Assembly: GCF_012932495.1 (NCBI RefSeq)
Contig: NZ_JABCNG010000001.1
Coordinates: 682,001 to 746,000, forward strand
Source: Novosphingobium sp. SG919
GTDB lineage: Bacteria > Pseudomonadota > Alphaproteobacteria > Sphingomonadales > Sphingomonadaceae
Direction of reading: 5' to 3'
DNA length: 64,000 nucleotides
A program made the position numbers and the translations under genes. The notes beneath the pieces were generated by a model. The model saw only the letters and a program-made list of their open reading frames with translations, did not search any database and was not told the DNA's origin. Positions 1 to 9,017 of the stretch are shown here, piece after piece. Within the stretch, counting starts at the first letter, position 1. Each line of letters starts with the position of its first letter.

Positions 1-49
1 CAGCCATCTTGCGCGGCTATTGCTGCGCTGCGACAGGCTTGCGTGAATC

Positions 50-64
50 GAACAAATCTGGAAC
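50..64. promoter_or_regulatory. LexA (SOS) box upstream of uvrA
   Basis: The sequence reads GAAC-AAATCTG-GAAC, a direct repeat with a seven-base gap. Its reverse complement is GTTC-N7-GTTC, the LexA box form known from alphaproteobacteria. It ends 10 bases before the uvrA start codon, so bound LexA would cover the start of the transcript. Boxes of the same form precede recA and uvrD in this window. Confidence 0.8.
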
Positions 65-74
65 ACCGCCCTTC

Positions 75-3023
75 ATGTCGACCGCATCCACTCGTGCGCG
101 TAGCGCATTGACCACCCTTTCCGTGCGCGGCGCGCGCGAGCACAACCTGAAGGGCATCGATGTCGATCTGCCGCGCGACAGCCTGGTGGTGATCACCGGC
201 CTTTCGGGCTCGGGCAAGTCCAGCCTGGCGTTCGACACGATCTATGCCGAGGGGCAGCGGCGCTATGTCGAATCGCTTTCGGCTTATGCGCGCCAGTTCC
301 TGGAAATGATGCAGAAGCCCGATGTGGAGCACATCGACGGCCTTTCGCCCGCCATTTCCATCGAGCAGAAGACCACCAGCCGCAACCCGCGCTCCACCGT
401 GGCGACGGTCACCGAAATCTACGACTACATGCGCCTGCTGTGGGCGCGGGTGGGCATTCCCTATTCGCCGGCCACCGGCCTGCCGATCAGCGCGCAGACC
501 GTCAGCCAGATGGTCGACCGCGTGATGGCCCTGCCCGAAGGCACGCGCGCCTATCTGCTCGCCCCCGTGGTGCGCGGCCGCAAGGGTGAATACCGCAAGG
601 AACTGGCCGAGTGGCAGAAGGCGGGCTACACCCGCGTGCGCATCGATGGCGAGATGTTTGCCATCGAAGACGCCCCCGCGCTCGACAAGAAGTACAAGCA
701 CGACATCGAAGTGGTGGTCGACCGCATCGCGGTGAAGGACGGCATCCAGACGCGCCTGGCCGACAGTTTCGAGCAGGCGCTCAAGCTGGCCGATGGCCTG
801 GTCTATATCGACCTGGCCGACACCACCGTGGCGGAACTGAATGGCGAGGCGCCGCCGGAAAAGGCCAAGAAGGGCGCCGCCAAGGGCCAGTTGAAAGGCG
901 CGGGCCTGCCCGACAACCGCATCGTCCTGTCCGAAAAGTTCGCGTGCCCCGTCTCGGGCTTCACGCTCGACGCGCTCGAACCGCGCCTGTTCTCGTTCAA
1001 CGCGCCCCAGGGGGCCTGCCCGGCCTGCGATGGCCTGGGCGAAAAGCTGCTGTTCGATCCGCAACTGGTGGTGCCCAACGAGCATCTCAGCCTCAAGCAG
1101 GGCGCCATCGTGCCCTGGGCCAAGTCCAACCCGCCCAGCCCCTATTACATGCAGGTGCTCGCCAGCCTGGCCGGGCATTTCGGGTTCAGCCTGGACACGC
1201 CATGGGACAAGCTGCCGGGCGAAGTGAAGATCGTGATCCTCCACGGCACCGCCGGCAAGGCCGTGCCGCTCACCTTCATCGACGGCAAGAAGAGCTACAC
1301 GGTCTCCAAGGCGTTCGAAGGCGTGATCGGCAATCTCAACCGGCGCATGCTGCAGACCGAAAGCGCCTGGATGCGCGAGGAACTGGGCAAGTTCCAGACC
1401 GCCCAGCCCTGCGAAACCTGCAACGGCGCGCGGTTGAAGCCCGAGGCGTTGAGCGTGAAAGTGGCCGGTAGCGACATTTCCACCGCCACGCACCTGTCGG
1501 TCAGCGATGCGCTGGAATGGTTCGCCACGCTCGACGGCAAGCTGACCAGCCAGCAGAGCCAGATCGCCAAGGCCATCCTCAAGGAAATCAACGAGCGGCT
1601 TGGCTTCCTCAACAATGTCGGCCTCGATTACCTCAATCTCGATCGCACCTCGGGCACGCTGTCGGGCGGGGAATCGCAGCGCATTCGCCTGGCCAGCCAG
1701 ATCGGCTCGGGCCTTTCGGGCGTGCTCTATGTGCTCGATGAACCCTCCATCGGCCTGCACCAGCGCGACAACGACCGCCTGCTCGAAACCTTGAAGCGCC
1801 TGCGTGACCTCGGCAACACGGTCATCGTGGTGGAGCACGACGAAGACGCGATCCGCACCGCCGATTATATCGTCGATCTCGGGCCGGGCGCGGGCGTGCA
1901 TGGCGGCGAAATCGTGGCGCAGGGCACGCTGGACGATATCCTGTCCAGCGAAGACAGTCTGACCGGCCAATACCTGACCGGCGCGCGCCGCATCGAAGTG
2001 CCCAAGAAGCGCCGCAAGGGCAATGGCCTGTCGATCGTGGTCGAAGGCGCGCGGGCCAACAACCTCAAGAACGTGACGGCCAAGATTCCGCTCGGTACGT
2101 TCTGCTGCGTCACCGGCGTGTCCGGTTCGGGCAAGTCGAGCCTGACCATCGACACGCTCCAGGCCGGCGCCGCGCGCATGCTCAACGGCGCGCGCGTGGT
2201 CGCGGGCGCCCATGACGCGATTCTGGGCCTCGAACACTGCGACAAGGTGATCGAGATCGACCAGTCGCCCATCGGCCGCACCCCGCGCTCGAACCCGGCC
2301 ACCTACACCGGCTCGTTCACCCTGATCCGCGACTGGTTCGCCGGCCTGCCTGAAGCCCAGGCGCGCGGCTACAAGCCCGGCCGGTTCAGCTTCAACGTCA
2401 AGGGCGGGCGCTGCGAAGCCTGCCAGGGCGATGGCCTGATCAAGATTGAAATGCACTTCCTCCCTGACGTTTATGTGACGTGCGAGGAATGCGGCGGCAA
2501 GCGCTACAACCGCGAAACGCTGGAAGTGAAATTCAAGGGCCACTCCATCGCCGACGTGCTCGACATGACGATCGAAGACGCGGTGGAATTCTTCAAGGCC
2601 GTGCCCCCGATCCGCGAGCGCATGGCCATGCTCCACGAAGTGGGGCTGGGCTATGTGAAAGTGGGCCAGCAGGCCACCACCCTATCGGGCGGCGAAGCCC
2701 AGCGCGTGAAACTGGCCAAGGAACTGGCCCGCCGCTCCACCGGCAAGACGCTCTATATCCTTGACGAACCCACCACCGGCCTGCACTTCGAAGACGTGCG
2801 CAAGCTCCTGGAAGTGCTCCACCGCCTGGTGGACCAGGGCAACAGCGTGGTGGTGATCGAACACAACCTGGATGTGATCAAGACCGCCGACTGGATCATC
2901 GACATGGGCCCCGAAGGCGGCGTGCGCGGCGGCGAAGTGGTCGCCGTGGGCACCCCGGAGCAAGTGGCCAAGACCAAAGCGAGCTTCACGGGGCACTATC
3001 TGGCGCCGCTGCTGAAGCGGTGA
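75..3023 (+). CDS. uvrA: UvrA, excinuclease ABC subunit A
   Basis: This is the damage-recognition ATPase of nucleotide excision repair. It acts as a dimer that scans DNA with UvrB in the cytoplasm. The 982-residue protein has the duplicated ABC layout: a first Walker A (GLSGSGKSS, Lys about 48), an LSGGESQ signature near residue 530, a second Walker A (GVSGSGKSS, Lys about 687) and a second LSGGEAQ signature. Cysteine pairs of the CPAC, CETC, CEAC and CEEC type mark the zinc modules. The length is close to the family norm of about 940-980. I chose the ATG at 75 because the protein from there begins in the usual way and the LexA box at 50-64 lies just upstream. No good Shine-Dalgarno sequence is visible. 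The left neighbour is outside the window. Confidence 0.97.
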   Translation: MSTASTRARSALTTLSVRGAREHNLKGIDVDLPRDSLVVITGLSGSGKSSLAFDTIYAEGQRRYVESLSAYARQFLEMMQKPDVEHIDGLSPAISIEQKTTSRNPRSTVATVTEIYDYMRLLWARVGIPYSPATGLPISAQTVSQMVDRVMALPEGTRAYLLAPVVRGRKGEYRKELAEWQKAGYTRVRIDGEMFAIEDAPALDKKYKHDIEVVVDRIAVKDGIQTRLADSFEQALKLADGLVYIDLADTTVAELNGEAPPEKAKKGAAKGQLKGAGLPDNRIVLSEKFACPVSGFTLDALEPRLFSFNAPQGACPACDGLGEKLLFDPQLVVPNEHLSLKQGAIVPWAKSNPPSPYYMQVLASLAGHFGFSLDTPWDKLPGEVKIVILHGTAGKAVPLTFIDGKKSYTVSKAFEGVIGNLNRRMLQTESAWMREELGKFQTAQPCETCNGARLKPEALSVKVAGSDISTATHLSVSDALEWFATLDGKLTSQQSQIAKAILKEINERLGFLNNVGLDYLNLDRTSGTLSGGESQRIRLASQIGSGLSGVLYVLDEPSIGLHQRDNDRLLETLKRLRDLGNTVIVVEHDEDAIRTADYIVDLGPGAGVHGGEIVAQGTLDDILSSEDSLTGQYLTGARRIEVPKKRRKGNGLSIVVEGARANNLKNVTAKIPLGTFCCVTGVSGSGKSSLTIDTLQAGAARMLNGARVVAGAHDAILGLEHCDKVIEIDQSPIGRTPRSNPATYTGSFTLIRDWFAGLPEAQARGYKPGRFSFNVKGGRCEACQGDGLIKIEMHFLPDVYVTCEECGGKRYNRETLEVKFKGHSIADVLDMTIEDAVEFFKAVPPIRERMAMLHEVGLGYVKVGQQATTLSGGEAQRVKLAKELARRSTGKTLYILDEPTTGLHFEDVRKLLEVLHRLVDQGNSVVVIEHNLDVIKTADWIIDMGPEGGVRGGEVVAVGTPEQVAKTKASFTGHYLAPLLKR

Positions 3024-3035
3024 AGGCTGCTCGAT

Positions 3036-3083
3036 CCTCCCCGCTCCGCGGGGAGGGGGGGCACGCGAAGCGTGGTGGAGGGG
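3036..3083 (-). repeat. Dispersed palindromic repeat R-A, copy 1
   Basis: A hairpin (CCTCCCCGC with GCGGGGAGG) is followed by a second small palindrome around CGCGAAGCG and the words GTGGTGGAGGGG. Read on the minus strand it closely matches the element at 5685-5734. The two copies face each other across the low-GC segment. No protein is encoded here. Confidence 0.75.
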
Positions 3084-3100
3084 AAGGCCGCCGAAGTCTG

Positions 3101-3541
3101 CTATTTCTTGTATTCGACCAAGCGCAGCCCATTCACAAAGCTTTCTTCATCGGCATTGTGAAAGTTGAAGCCGATGGCAAAGAGACATCTGCTGGGCGTG
3201 GTGAAAATAGGCACGATCTTCCAATCCTCATATCCCATCGCACCAGTGAGCGACAAGACAATAGCGCGGTATTTCACAAAGTTCTGCCACATCCGGTTGA
3301 AATTCGTGCCTACATTCCAGAAAATGCAATCGAGATCACCACTATCGGTGAGCCGATACACCACCAGTTCGTGAACTGCGGATTCTATGATTGTTGCAAT
3401 TTCCAGATGAGGCGTTCCGAAAATAATCCGTAAATGGCATTTTGAAATGTAATTGTATCGCTCGTCAAGATGGTCATCGTAGTATTCTTTTGGATCAATG
3501 ACGCTGAAGGCATGATTTGCATTTTGAAGGTACGCAGGCAT
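3101..3541 (-). CDS. Hypothetical protein in low-GC insert
   Basis: This is an unrecognised 146-residue cytoplasmic protein with no signal peptide or membrane segment. A good ribosome-binding site (AAGGA, seven bases before the ATG at 3541) and non-sphingomonad composition (many Asn, Tyr, Phe and Ile, and A/T-ending codons) argue that it is a real, transferred gene and not a shadow of another frame. It is rich in aromatic residues and mixed alpha/beta in appearance. It lies alone between the end of uvrA and an IS110 remnant. I can assign no family or function. A cargo, immunity or orphan protein are all possible. Confidence 0.6.
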   Translation of the reverse strand: MPAYLQNANHAFSVIDPKEYYDDHLDERYNYISKCHLRIIFGTPHLEIATIIESAVHELVVYRLTDSGDLDCIFWNVGTNFNRMWQNFVKYRAIVLSLTGAMGYEDWKIVPIFTTPSRCLFAIGFNFHNADEESFVNGLRLVEYKK

Positions 3542-4016
3542 TCAGAGATCCTTTATGACGGCGAGTACAATCTTGTGCATTACTTAGTATTTCGGAACAG
3601 CGTCGAATTTTTTTGACCCTGTTCCAAAATCATGGCCGTCGGAGAAGAGATAAGTATGCTGTCCCCGGCACTTCCCCTGCCCCCGGAGCTTCAAGTGCCT
3701 CGCGCCGCTTGAGGATCTCTTGGCCAGCTGCGTCAAGGCAATGGACCTGGAGCATATGCTTGGCCAAATCGAGGCCGGCAACCGTGACAGACGACAGATC
3801 GACTGCTACTTTGCTCATGGACGGTGTTACCTTTGGGTGGACCTTCGACCGTTAGGCCGATTCAGGTGATCCGCTCAATGCGAATCACTTGCCCCGTGGG
3901 GGCGCCATTCACACCATCATCGTAATTGCTAATTTCAACAGCAAAGTTTTTGGATTGCGGGCACTATCGTGCGTGTTTATGTTTCCTGAACCTAGGGGAA
4001 AGTCTGGACATAGAGC
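3542..4016. other. Intergenic stretch with transposase debris
   Basis: The 475 bases between the orphan gene and the next secreted orphan hold the IS110 remnant at 3696-3818 and, next to it at about 3646-3665, a short GC-poor word (ATAAGTATGCTGTCCCCGG). I suspect that word is leftover mobile-element sequence, but I cannot prove it. From about 3856 to 4016 I see no gene and no convincing terminator. The stretch is notably AT-rich for this genome. Confidence 0.5.
3696..3818 (-). pseudogene. IS110-family transposase, 5' remnant
   Basis: The first 41 or so residues read MSKVAVDLSSVTVAGLDLAK and continue with HMLQVHCLDAAGQEI. This matches the N-terminus of IS110-type (DEDD) transposases, where the Asp of GLDLAK is the first catalytic acid. 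After about residue 41 the frame runs into unrelated sequence and soon stops, whereas intact members are over 300 residues. The rest of the RuvC-like and Tnp20 domains is absent from this window, so the gene is dead. It marks past mobile-element activity inside the low-GC insert. Confidence 0.75.
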
Positions 4017-5624
4017 ATGAAGTACTGGTTTGCGGCTGCAATCTTCGTGGTAGGTAATAACGCATATTCAAGTCAAGCCTGCGCTTCGGACGTATTTTTT
4101 TCTTGTGATGGCTTGAGGAAGCCTGGGCCCAATGATGACCAGCTGGCAACCGATCCTGAACGCGGCCAGACTGTATCATGGTCCGAACCTAGAGCTGAGG
4201 TTCGCTCATTGAATGAGCAAGGTGTTGCCGCGTGCGATTCCGCTTTGGCGGATCCGCGCCTCAAAATGACTTACGTGCAAAGACATGCCAATCTATTACA
4301 GGCAAAGGCGGCCCACCTCTTGGGTAGTGGTCGTATTGACGAGGCCTTGGTCACTTTAGAGGCCTCGGATCGTATTGGATCCACATACCCAGCAAAGCAG
4401 TTCGCGCAAGGGATCGGCTTGGGCAATAGGATTCTGAAAGGCATCGCGCTGTCATTAGCAGGAAAAAAAGAAGATGCGGATGTCGAACTTGACCAGGCGC
4501 GGCTTACACGACCGTGGGCAAGCAGTGTTGGAATGCAAACCCTTCGTGGACGCTTCACATATTCCAACACCGCGCAGCGCCTCAAATTGTTGAGAGAGGC
4601 GGCCGTGTTGAACCCCGAAGTCAATGTTGTCGGGATGGCGATGGCCCTGCAGTTGGGTGATTTTCAGACCGCCAATGCCATGGGTGCAGGACCGGCTCCC
4701 GAACCTTTGCCTAAGTTCCAAGGCTACTACGATCCGGCAGATGCAGAGGCGGGGAGGTTATTGGGCAATGCAGAACGTGTTGGCATGCGTGCTTATGCTT
4801 TATGTGCCTTGGCACGTTGCGCCGAGGGGCAAACCGAATTGGAGATTTTTGAACAGTCGCTAAATCGGCCTCAGGCATCGTCGGCCTCCCGCCAAGATTC
4901 TAACTCCAATGCGCTTTCAATGGCACGTCAGGGCAGCTTGGAGAAGATTGCGGCATGGCGGAAAATTATTGAATTGAGAAGAGGTATTGCAGACTTCTCA
5001 ATCACTCCTGATCAGCTGATTACGAAAATTAAAGTAGCGCCACCGCAGGTGAAAATCGTACTGTCCGACTTGCTGCATTACTCCTCCAAAACGGGTAGCA
5101 GCGGGAGCGATCCCACACTGTTGGCAATAATTGAGGCGAACGAGACTGCCCTAAAGAACGTCGATTTGGTGTCAAGCCATTTAAATGTTCCTGCCGAGTA
5201 TAACCTTCTACCAAATGTTGAAACGTCGATCATCCGTGTAAGATACCGCCCGACCACGAAGGGAGCCTTCGCACTCGGCAGCGGCTTTACCATCTTTGAC
5301 ACTGGGAAAGGCGATGAGTTCGGAATCTACTTTGTTGACTTTGCCGCATCAACAGCGTCAATCGAAGAGGCTGCTCTATATGCTGCAGCGGTACTAGCGA
5401 AGTCTAAAGGGTTCGACGCAATTGTCGTAACTTATAATCGTACAGTCAGTCGGCAAGTAGCAGGAAACTTTGTGCGCGCAGATATGGGCCGCGCCGCTTA
5501 CCTCCGATTTAAATGCCTTCATCGCACATCTAATGATGTGGCTGTCGCAGATTATGGTTTCCGGATTATCGCAGTTGATGATGTAATGCTAGGTGTCGAA
5601 AATAATCTTAGATCAAATCAATAA
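4017..5624 (+). CDS. Secreted orphan protein, TPR-like helical repeats
   Basis: This is an unrecognised 535-residue protein. Residues 1-23 form a plausible Sec signal peptide ending near ACASD, so it is probably periplasmic. Residues about 85-250 are Ala/Leu-rich paired helices in the style of tetratricopeptide repeats (for example YVQRHANLLQAKAAHLL and GRIDEALVTLEASDRIG). The C-terminal third (about 390-535) looks alpha/beta and has no family I can name. Codon use and base composition are clearly poorer in GC than the flanking core genes. The ATG at 4017 has only a weak Shine-Dalgarno sequence, so a slightly different start is possible. It lies between the IS110 remnant and repeat R-A copy 2, which suggests horizontal acquisition. 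The function is unknown. Confidence 0.65.
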   Translation: MKYWFAAAIFVVGNNAYSSQACASDVFFSCDGLRKPGPNDDQLATDPERGQTVSWSEPRAEVRSLNEQGVAACDSALADPRLKMTYVQRHANLLQAKAAHLLGSGRIDEALVTLEASDRIGSTYPAKQFAQGIGLGNRILKGIALSLAGKKEDADVELDQARLTRPWASSVGMQTLRGRFTYSNTAQRLKLLREAAVLNPEVNVVGMAMALQLGDFQTANAMGAGPAPEPLPKFQGYYDPADAEAGRLLGNAERVGMRAYALCALARCAEGQTELEIFEQSLNRPQASSASRQDSNSNALSMARQGSLEKIAAWRKIIELRRGIADFSITPDQLITKIKVAPPQVKIVLSDLLHYSSKTGSSGSDPTLLAIIEANETALKNVDLVSSHLNVPAEYNLLPNVETSIIRVRYRPTTKGAFALGSGFTIFDTGKGDEFGIYFVDFAASTASIEEAALYAAAVLAKSKGFDAIVVTYNRTVSRQVAGNFVRADMGRAAYLRFKCLHRTSNDVAVADYGFRIIAVDDVMLGVENNLRSNQ

Positions 5625-5684
5625 TGGTGGTGACAGCCTGAAGCAAAAAACTCCGCCACAGTACGCCCGCCTTCCACCGCGCCG

Positions 5685-5734
5685 CCCCTCCACCACCGCT
5701 TCGCGGTGGTCCCCCTCCCCGATTCGGGGAGGAG
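5685..5734 (+). repeat. Dispersed palindromic repeat R-A, copy 2
   Basis: The element contains CCCCTCCACCACC, the small hairpin CACCGCTTCGCGGTG, and then CCCTCCCCGATTCGGGGAGG. It is the inverted counterpart of the copy at 3036-3083. It lies between two convergent genes (ends at 5624 and 5778) and may also act as a transcription barrier, although no U-tract follows. Confidence 0.75.
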
Positions 5735-5777
5735 TTGTTAGTCAGCGGAGCTTGGCGTTACGGCAAATGCGTTGCCG

Positions 5778-7346
5778 TCAGTCTTGAGGCCGCGCCTCGC
5801 GGCGGACAAACCACAGCGCCATCACCGCCAGCGCCACCAGCACGCCGCACAACAGCCACGCCGCATTCACCGCCGGAACGAGCGCGGCCTTTTCCACCAG
5901 GGGCCGCACCATCTCGGTGGTGAAGTCGTCGAGGGGGTGGCCGCGTTGTTCCAGGAAGGCGTCGCGGGGGATGCCGATGCGGACGGCGGTGGCCACGTCG
6001 CCGGCGCGGAGTTGGTCGGCGATGTGGGTGCCGGCGCTCGCGGCGCGGGAAAAGATCGTGGTGTCGATCAGGGCGAGGCCCACGGCGCCGCCCAGGTTGC
6101 GCATCATGTTGAACAGGCCGCTGCCGTCCGCCACCAGGGTATCGGGCAGGCGGCCCAGTGCCATGCGGGTGGGCGGCAGGAGGCAGAACATGATCGCGGC
6201 GCCGCGCACGATCTGCGGCAGGATCATCGCGCGAAAGTCGGTCTGTTCGGTCTGGCCGGTGCTGAGCAGCAGGCCGATGGCGAACAGCACGAAGCCGAAG
6301 CCGGTCAGCAGGCGCGGGTCCATCCGGCGTTCGGCATAGACGGCGATGGGCGCCACCAGCAGTTGGGTGCAGCCGGTCACCAGCATGATCTCGCCGATCT
6401 GCAGCGGCCCATGCTCGCGCACCAGGCCCAGGAAGAACGGCATCAGATAAGTCGAGCCGAACAGCCCGAAGCCCAGCACGAAGCTGAGCAGGCAGCCGAT
6501 GGTGAAATTGCGATCGGCAAAGCAGCGCAACTCCACCAGCGGGGCGGAGGACAGCAACGTGCGCCACACGAAGCAGGCGGCGCACACGGCCGCCCCGGCC
6601 AGCAGCCCCAGCACGCGCGGGCTGGCCCAACCGAGCGTGGGCGCGTCTTTCAGGCCAAGCTGCAACGCCACCAGCCCGGCGGCGAGCAGGACCAGCGCCA
6701 GCAGATCGACCCGGCGGCCCGCCTGCCGGCCCGTCGATTGCCCGCGCAGAAAGATCAGCACGCCCAGGCTCGCGATCACGCCGGGCAGGATGTTGACGCG
6801 AAACAACCAGTGCCAGGAATAGGATTGGGTGATCCACCCGCCCACGATCGGCCCCACGGTGGGCGCCAGCACCGCCGCAACGCCGGCAATCGTGGTCGCC
6901 AACCCCTGGCTGCGCGGGGGAAACAGCAGGAACACCGCCGCAAACACCGCCGGGATCAGGGTTCCCCCGGCAAAGCCCTGAACCACCCGCCATGCGATCA
7001 ACTGGCCAAAGCCGCTGCTGGCCGCGCAGCCCGCCGATGCCAGCGTGAACAGGCAGGCGGCCGCCACGAACAGCCAGCGCATGCCCAGCCGCGCGGTGAG
7101 AAAGCCGGTGAGCGGGATCGCCACGATTTCCGCGGTGAGATAGGCCGTCTGCACCCACACCATCTGATCGGGCGCGATGCCGAGGGCCGCCTGGATGGCG
7201 GGCAGCGACGTGGCGACGATCTGGATATCGAGGATGGCCATGAACATGCCCAGGCACATCAGGATGAAGCCGATCCATTCGCGATAGCTTGCGCCGTCAT
7301 GTTCGCTTAGGCTCGGGGCGTCAGTGCCAACCATGCGTCCAGCCAT
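5778..7346 (-). CDS. DHA2-family MFS drug/metabolite exporter (EmrB/QacA type)
   Basis: This 522-residue inner-membrane transporter fits the 14-helix DHA2 branch of the major facilitator superfamily, which exports drugs and small metabolites by proton antiport. Visible features are the motif D1-like LDIQIVATSLPAIQ in helix 1, WVQTAYLTAEIVAIPL in helix 2, the motif A region GFLTARLGMRW, and the motif C-like stretch APTVGPIVGGWI. AGGAG lies five bases before the ATG at 7346. The gene is divergent from the type III polyketide synthase (start codons about 120 bp apart), so exporting that pathway's product is a reasonable inference. No HlyD-type partner (EmrA) is encoded nearby, which is unusual for EmrB proteins. 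Confidence 0.9.
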   Translation of the reverse strand: MAGRMVGTDAPSLSEHDGASYREWIGFILMCLGMFMAILDIQIVATSLPAIQAALGIAPDQMVWVQTAYLTAEIVAIPLTGFLTARLGMRWLFVAAACLFTLASAGCAASSGFGQLIAWRVVQGFAGGTLIPAVFAAVFLLFPPRSQGLATTIAGVAAVLAPTVGPIVGGWITQSYSWHWLFRVNILPGVIASLGVLIFLRGQSTGRQAGRRVDLLALVLLAAGLVALQLGLKDAPTLGWASPRVLGLLAGAAVCAACFVWRTLLSSAPLVELRCFADRNFTIGCLLSFVLGFGLFGSTYLMPFFLGLVREHGPLQIGEIMLVTGCTQLLVAPIAVYAERRMDPRLLTGFGFVLFAIGLLLSTGQTEQTDFRAMILPQIVRGAAIMFCLLPPTRMALGRLPDTLVADGSGLFNMMRNLGGAVGLALIDTTIFSRAASAGTHIADQLRAGDVATAVRIGIPRDAFLEQRGHPLDDFTTEMVRPLVEKAALVPAVNAAWLLCGVLVALAVMALWFVRREARPQD

Positions 7347-7389
7347 CGATTCTCCTGTGCGAGCCCGCGCCCATCATAACGCAGGCTAA

Positions 7390-7414
7390 GGAACTCGCTC
7401 TCGACAAATTCGTT
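7390..7414 (+). promoter_or_regulatory. Candidate EcfG general-stress promoter for the PKS operon
   Basis: GGAAC at 7390-7394, a 16-base spacer and CGTT at 7411-7414 match the GGAAC-N16/17-CGTT form of EcfG (general stress response) promoters known from alphaproteobacteria. Transcription would start about 45 bases before the PKS start codon at 7468. This is motif evidence only. Confidence 0.5.
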
Positions 7415-7467
7415 TCGGGGCTGGGACATTTGCTGCCGGTTCGCCGGTCTTTCAGGCGACATCCGTG

Positions 7468-8517
7468 ATGCACCCCGTTTCGATTCTCTCGCTTTGCACC
7501 CAAACCCCCGCCAATATCCTGCCCCAGGCCGAAGCGATCGCCACCGCGCGGGAACTGATCGGCGGGCATTTTGCCGACTTCGAGCGATTGGCCGCCGTCT
7601 ATACCAACGCCGGCGTCCACACCCGCCAACTGGCCATGCCGGTGCAATGGTATCGCAGCGAGCGCAGCTTTGCCGAACGGAGCGAAGTCTATCTCTCCGT
7701 CGCGCTCGATCTGTGGGTGGCGGCGGCCGAGCAGGCGCTGGCGCAAGCCGATCTGCGCGCCGAGCAGGTGGATACGATCGTCACCGTGTCTTCCACCGGC
7801 ATTGCCACGCCCAGCCTGGAAGCGCGGGCCATGGCGCGGCTGCCGTTCCGCAACGACGTGGCGCGCGTGCCGGTGTTCGGCCTGGGCTGCGCCGGTGGCA
7901 CCACCGGCCTTGGCCTGGCAAGCAAGCTGGCACGGGCCACGCCGGGTTCGCATGTGCTGTTCGTTACCGTCGAGCTGTGCAGCCTGGCCTTGCGCACTAA
8001 CCGCGCCGACAAGGCCGATATCGTCTCCACCGCGCTGTTTGGCGATGGCGCGGCGGCCTGCGTGCTGCGCAGCGGCGAGGGCGGTTTCGTGCAGATCACG
8101 GCGAGCGCGGAAAAGACATGGCGCGACACGCTCGACATCATGGGCTGGCAGGCCGAGCCGACCGGGCTTGGCGTCGTGCTCAACCGCGCCATTCCCGCCT
8201 TCGCCCGGCAAGAAATGCGCCAGGCGATGCAGGAAATGCTGGCGCCGCAAGGGCTGAAGATCGAAGATGTGGATCGGTTCATCTGCCATCCCGGCGGGGC
8301 CAAGGTGGTCGATGCGCTGGAGCAGGCCCTGGCGCTCAACCAGGGGGCGCTGGTCAAGGAGCGAGAGGTCTTGCGTGATCATGGCAATATGTCTGCGCCC
8401 ACGGTGCTGTTCGTGCTGGACCGCTATCGCCGGGAAGGGCTGCCGCCGCTCAGCGTGATGAACGCGCTGGGGCCGGGCTTTACCGCGTCGTCGCTCACGC
8501 TGCGGTGCGCGGCATGA
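7468..8517 (+). CDS. Type III polyketide synthase (chalcone/stilbene synthase family)
   Basis: This is a 349-residue homodimeric ketosynthase that condenses malonyl-CoA onto an acyl-CoA starter to give alkylpyrones, alkylresorcinols or similar phenolics. The catalytic triad is visible: Cys141 in GLGCAGGT, His274 in CHPGG and Asn307 in HGNMSAPT, with the C-terminal GPGF loop in ALGPGFTAS. The length is normal. A GTG three bases earlier (7465) could also serve as start. The stop overlaps the next gene's ATG (ATGA), so translation is probably coupled. Bacterial type III PKS genes are often paired with an isoprenylcysteine-methyltransferase-like gene (bpsA-bpsB in Bacillus), which would predict an O-methylated alkylpyrone-like lipid. 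The actual product cannot be read from sequence. Confidence 0.9.
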   Translation: MHPVSILSLCTQTPANILPQAEAIATARELIGGHFADFERLAAVYTNAGVHTRQLAMPVQWYRSERSFAERSEVYLSVALDLWVAAAEQALAQADLRAEQVDTIVTVSSTGIATPSLEARAMARLPFRNDVARVPVFGLGCAGGTTGLGLASKLARATPGSHVLFVTVELCSLALRTNRADKADIVSTALFGDGAAACVLRSGEGGFVQITASAEKTWRDTLDIMGWQAEPTGLGVVLNRAIPAFARQEMRQAMQEMLAPQGLKIEDVDRFICHPGGAKVVDALEQALALNQGALVKEREVLRDHGNMSAPTVLFVLDRYRREGLPPLSVMNALGPGFTASSLTLRCAA

Positions 8518-9017
8518 ACGCGGCCTATGCCATCATGGCCTTTGTCACGCTGCAGCGGTTGAGCGAACTGGTGATCGCCCGGCGCAACACCGCTCGGCTG
8601 CTGGCCGCCGGCGCGCGCGAAGTGGGCGCGTCGCACTATCCGGTGATGGTGGCGATGCACAGTGCCTGGCTGGCCGTGCTGTGGTTCACCGTGGGCGATC
8701 GACCGATTTCGCTCCCATTGCTGGCGGTGTTCGCCGTGCTGCAATTGCTGCGGGTGTGGGTGCTGGCCACGCTGGGGCCGCGCTGGACCACGCGGATCAT
8801 CGTCACGCCCGAAGCGCCGCTGGTGAAGCGGGGGCCATTCCGCTTTGTGCGCCATCCCAACTATATGGTGGTGACCGCCGAAATCGCGGTGCTGCCGCTC
8901 ACATTCGGCCTCGTCTGGGTGGCGTTGCTGTTCACCGTTCTGAACGCGGCGATGCTGACGGTGCGGATCGGGGCAGAAAACCGCGCGCTTTACGGCAATG
9001 CCAAAGTCAGTGCCTAG
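8514..9017 (+). CDS. Isoprenylcysteine carboxyl methyltransferase-like membrane protein
   Basis: This 167-residue membrane protein of the ICMT family has about four or five hydrophobic segments and the family signature RHPNYMV near residue 120, which contributes to S-adenosylmethionine binding. Its ATG lies within the stop of the type III PKS gene (ATGA overlap), so the pair is co-translated. In the Bacillus pair the equivalent protein, BpsB, methylates the alkylpyrone made by the synthase, and I infer the same kind of role here. Bacteria have no prenylated CAAX proteins, so the classic ICMT substrate is unlikely. Its end overlaps the convergent gene at 9007 by 11 bases. Confidence 0.85.
   Translation: MNAAYAIMAFVTLQRLSELVIARRNTARLLAAGAREVGASHYPVMVAMHSAWLAVLWFTVGDRPISLPLLAVFAVLQLLRVWVLATLGPRWTTRIIVTPEAPLVKRGPFRFVRHPNYMVVTAEIAVLPLTFGLVWVALLFTVLNAAMLTVRIGAENRALYGNAKVSA

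Noticed and set aside
5772..7310. A 512-codon plus-strand frame opposite the DHA2 exporter
   Set aside because: It is a shadow frame; the minus strand has the ribosome-binding site and the transporter motifs.
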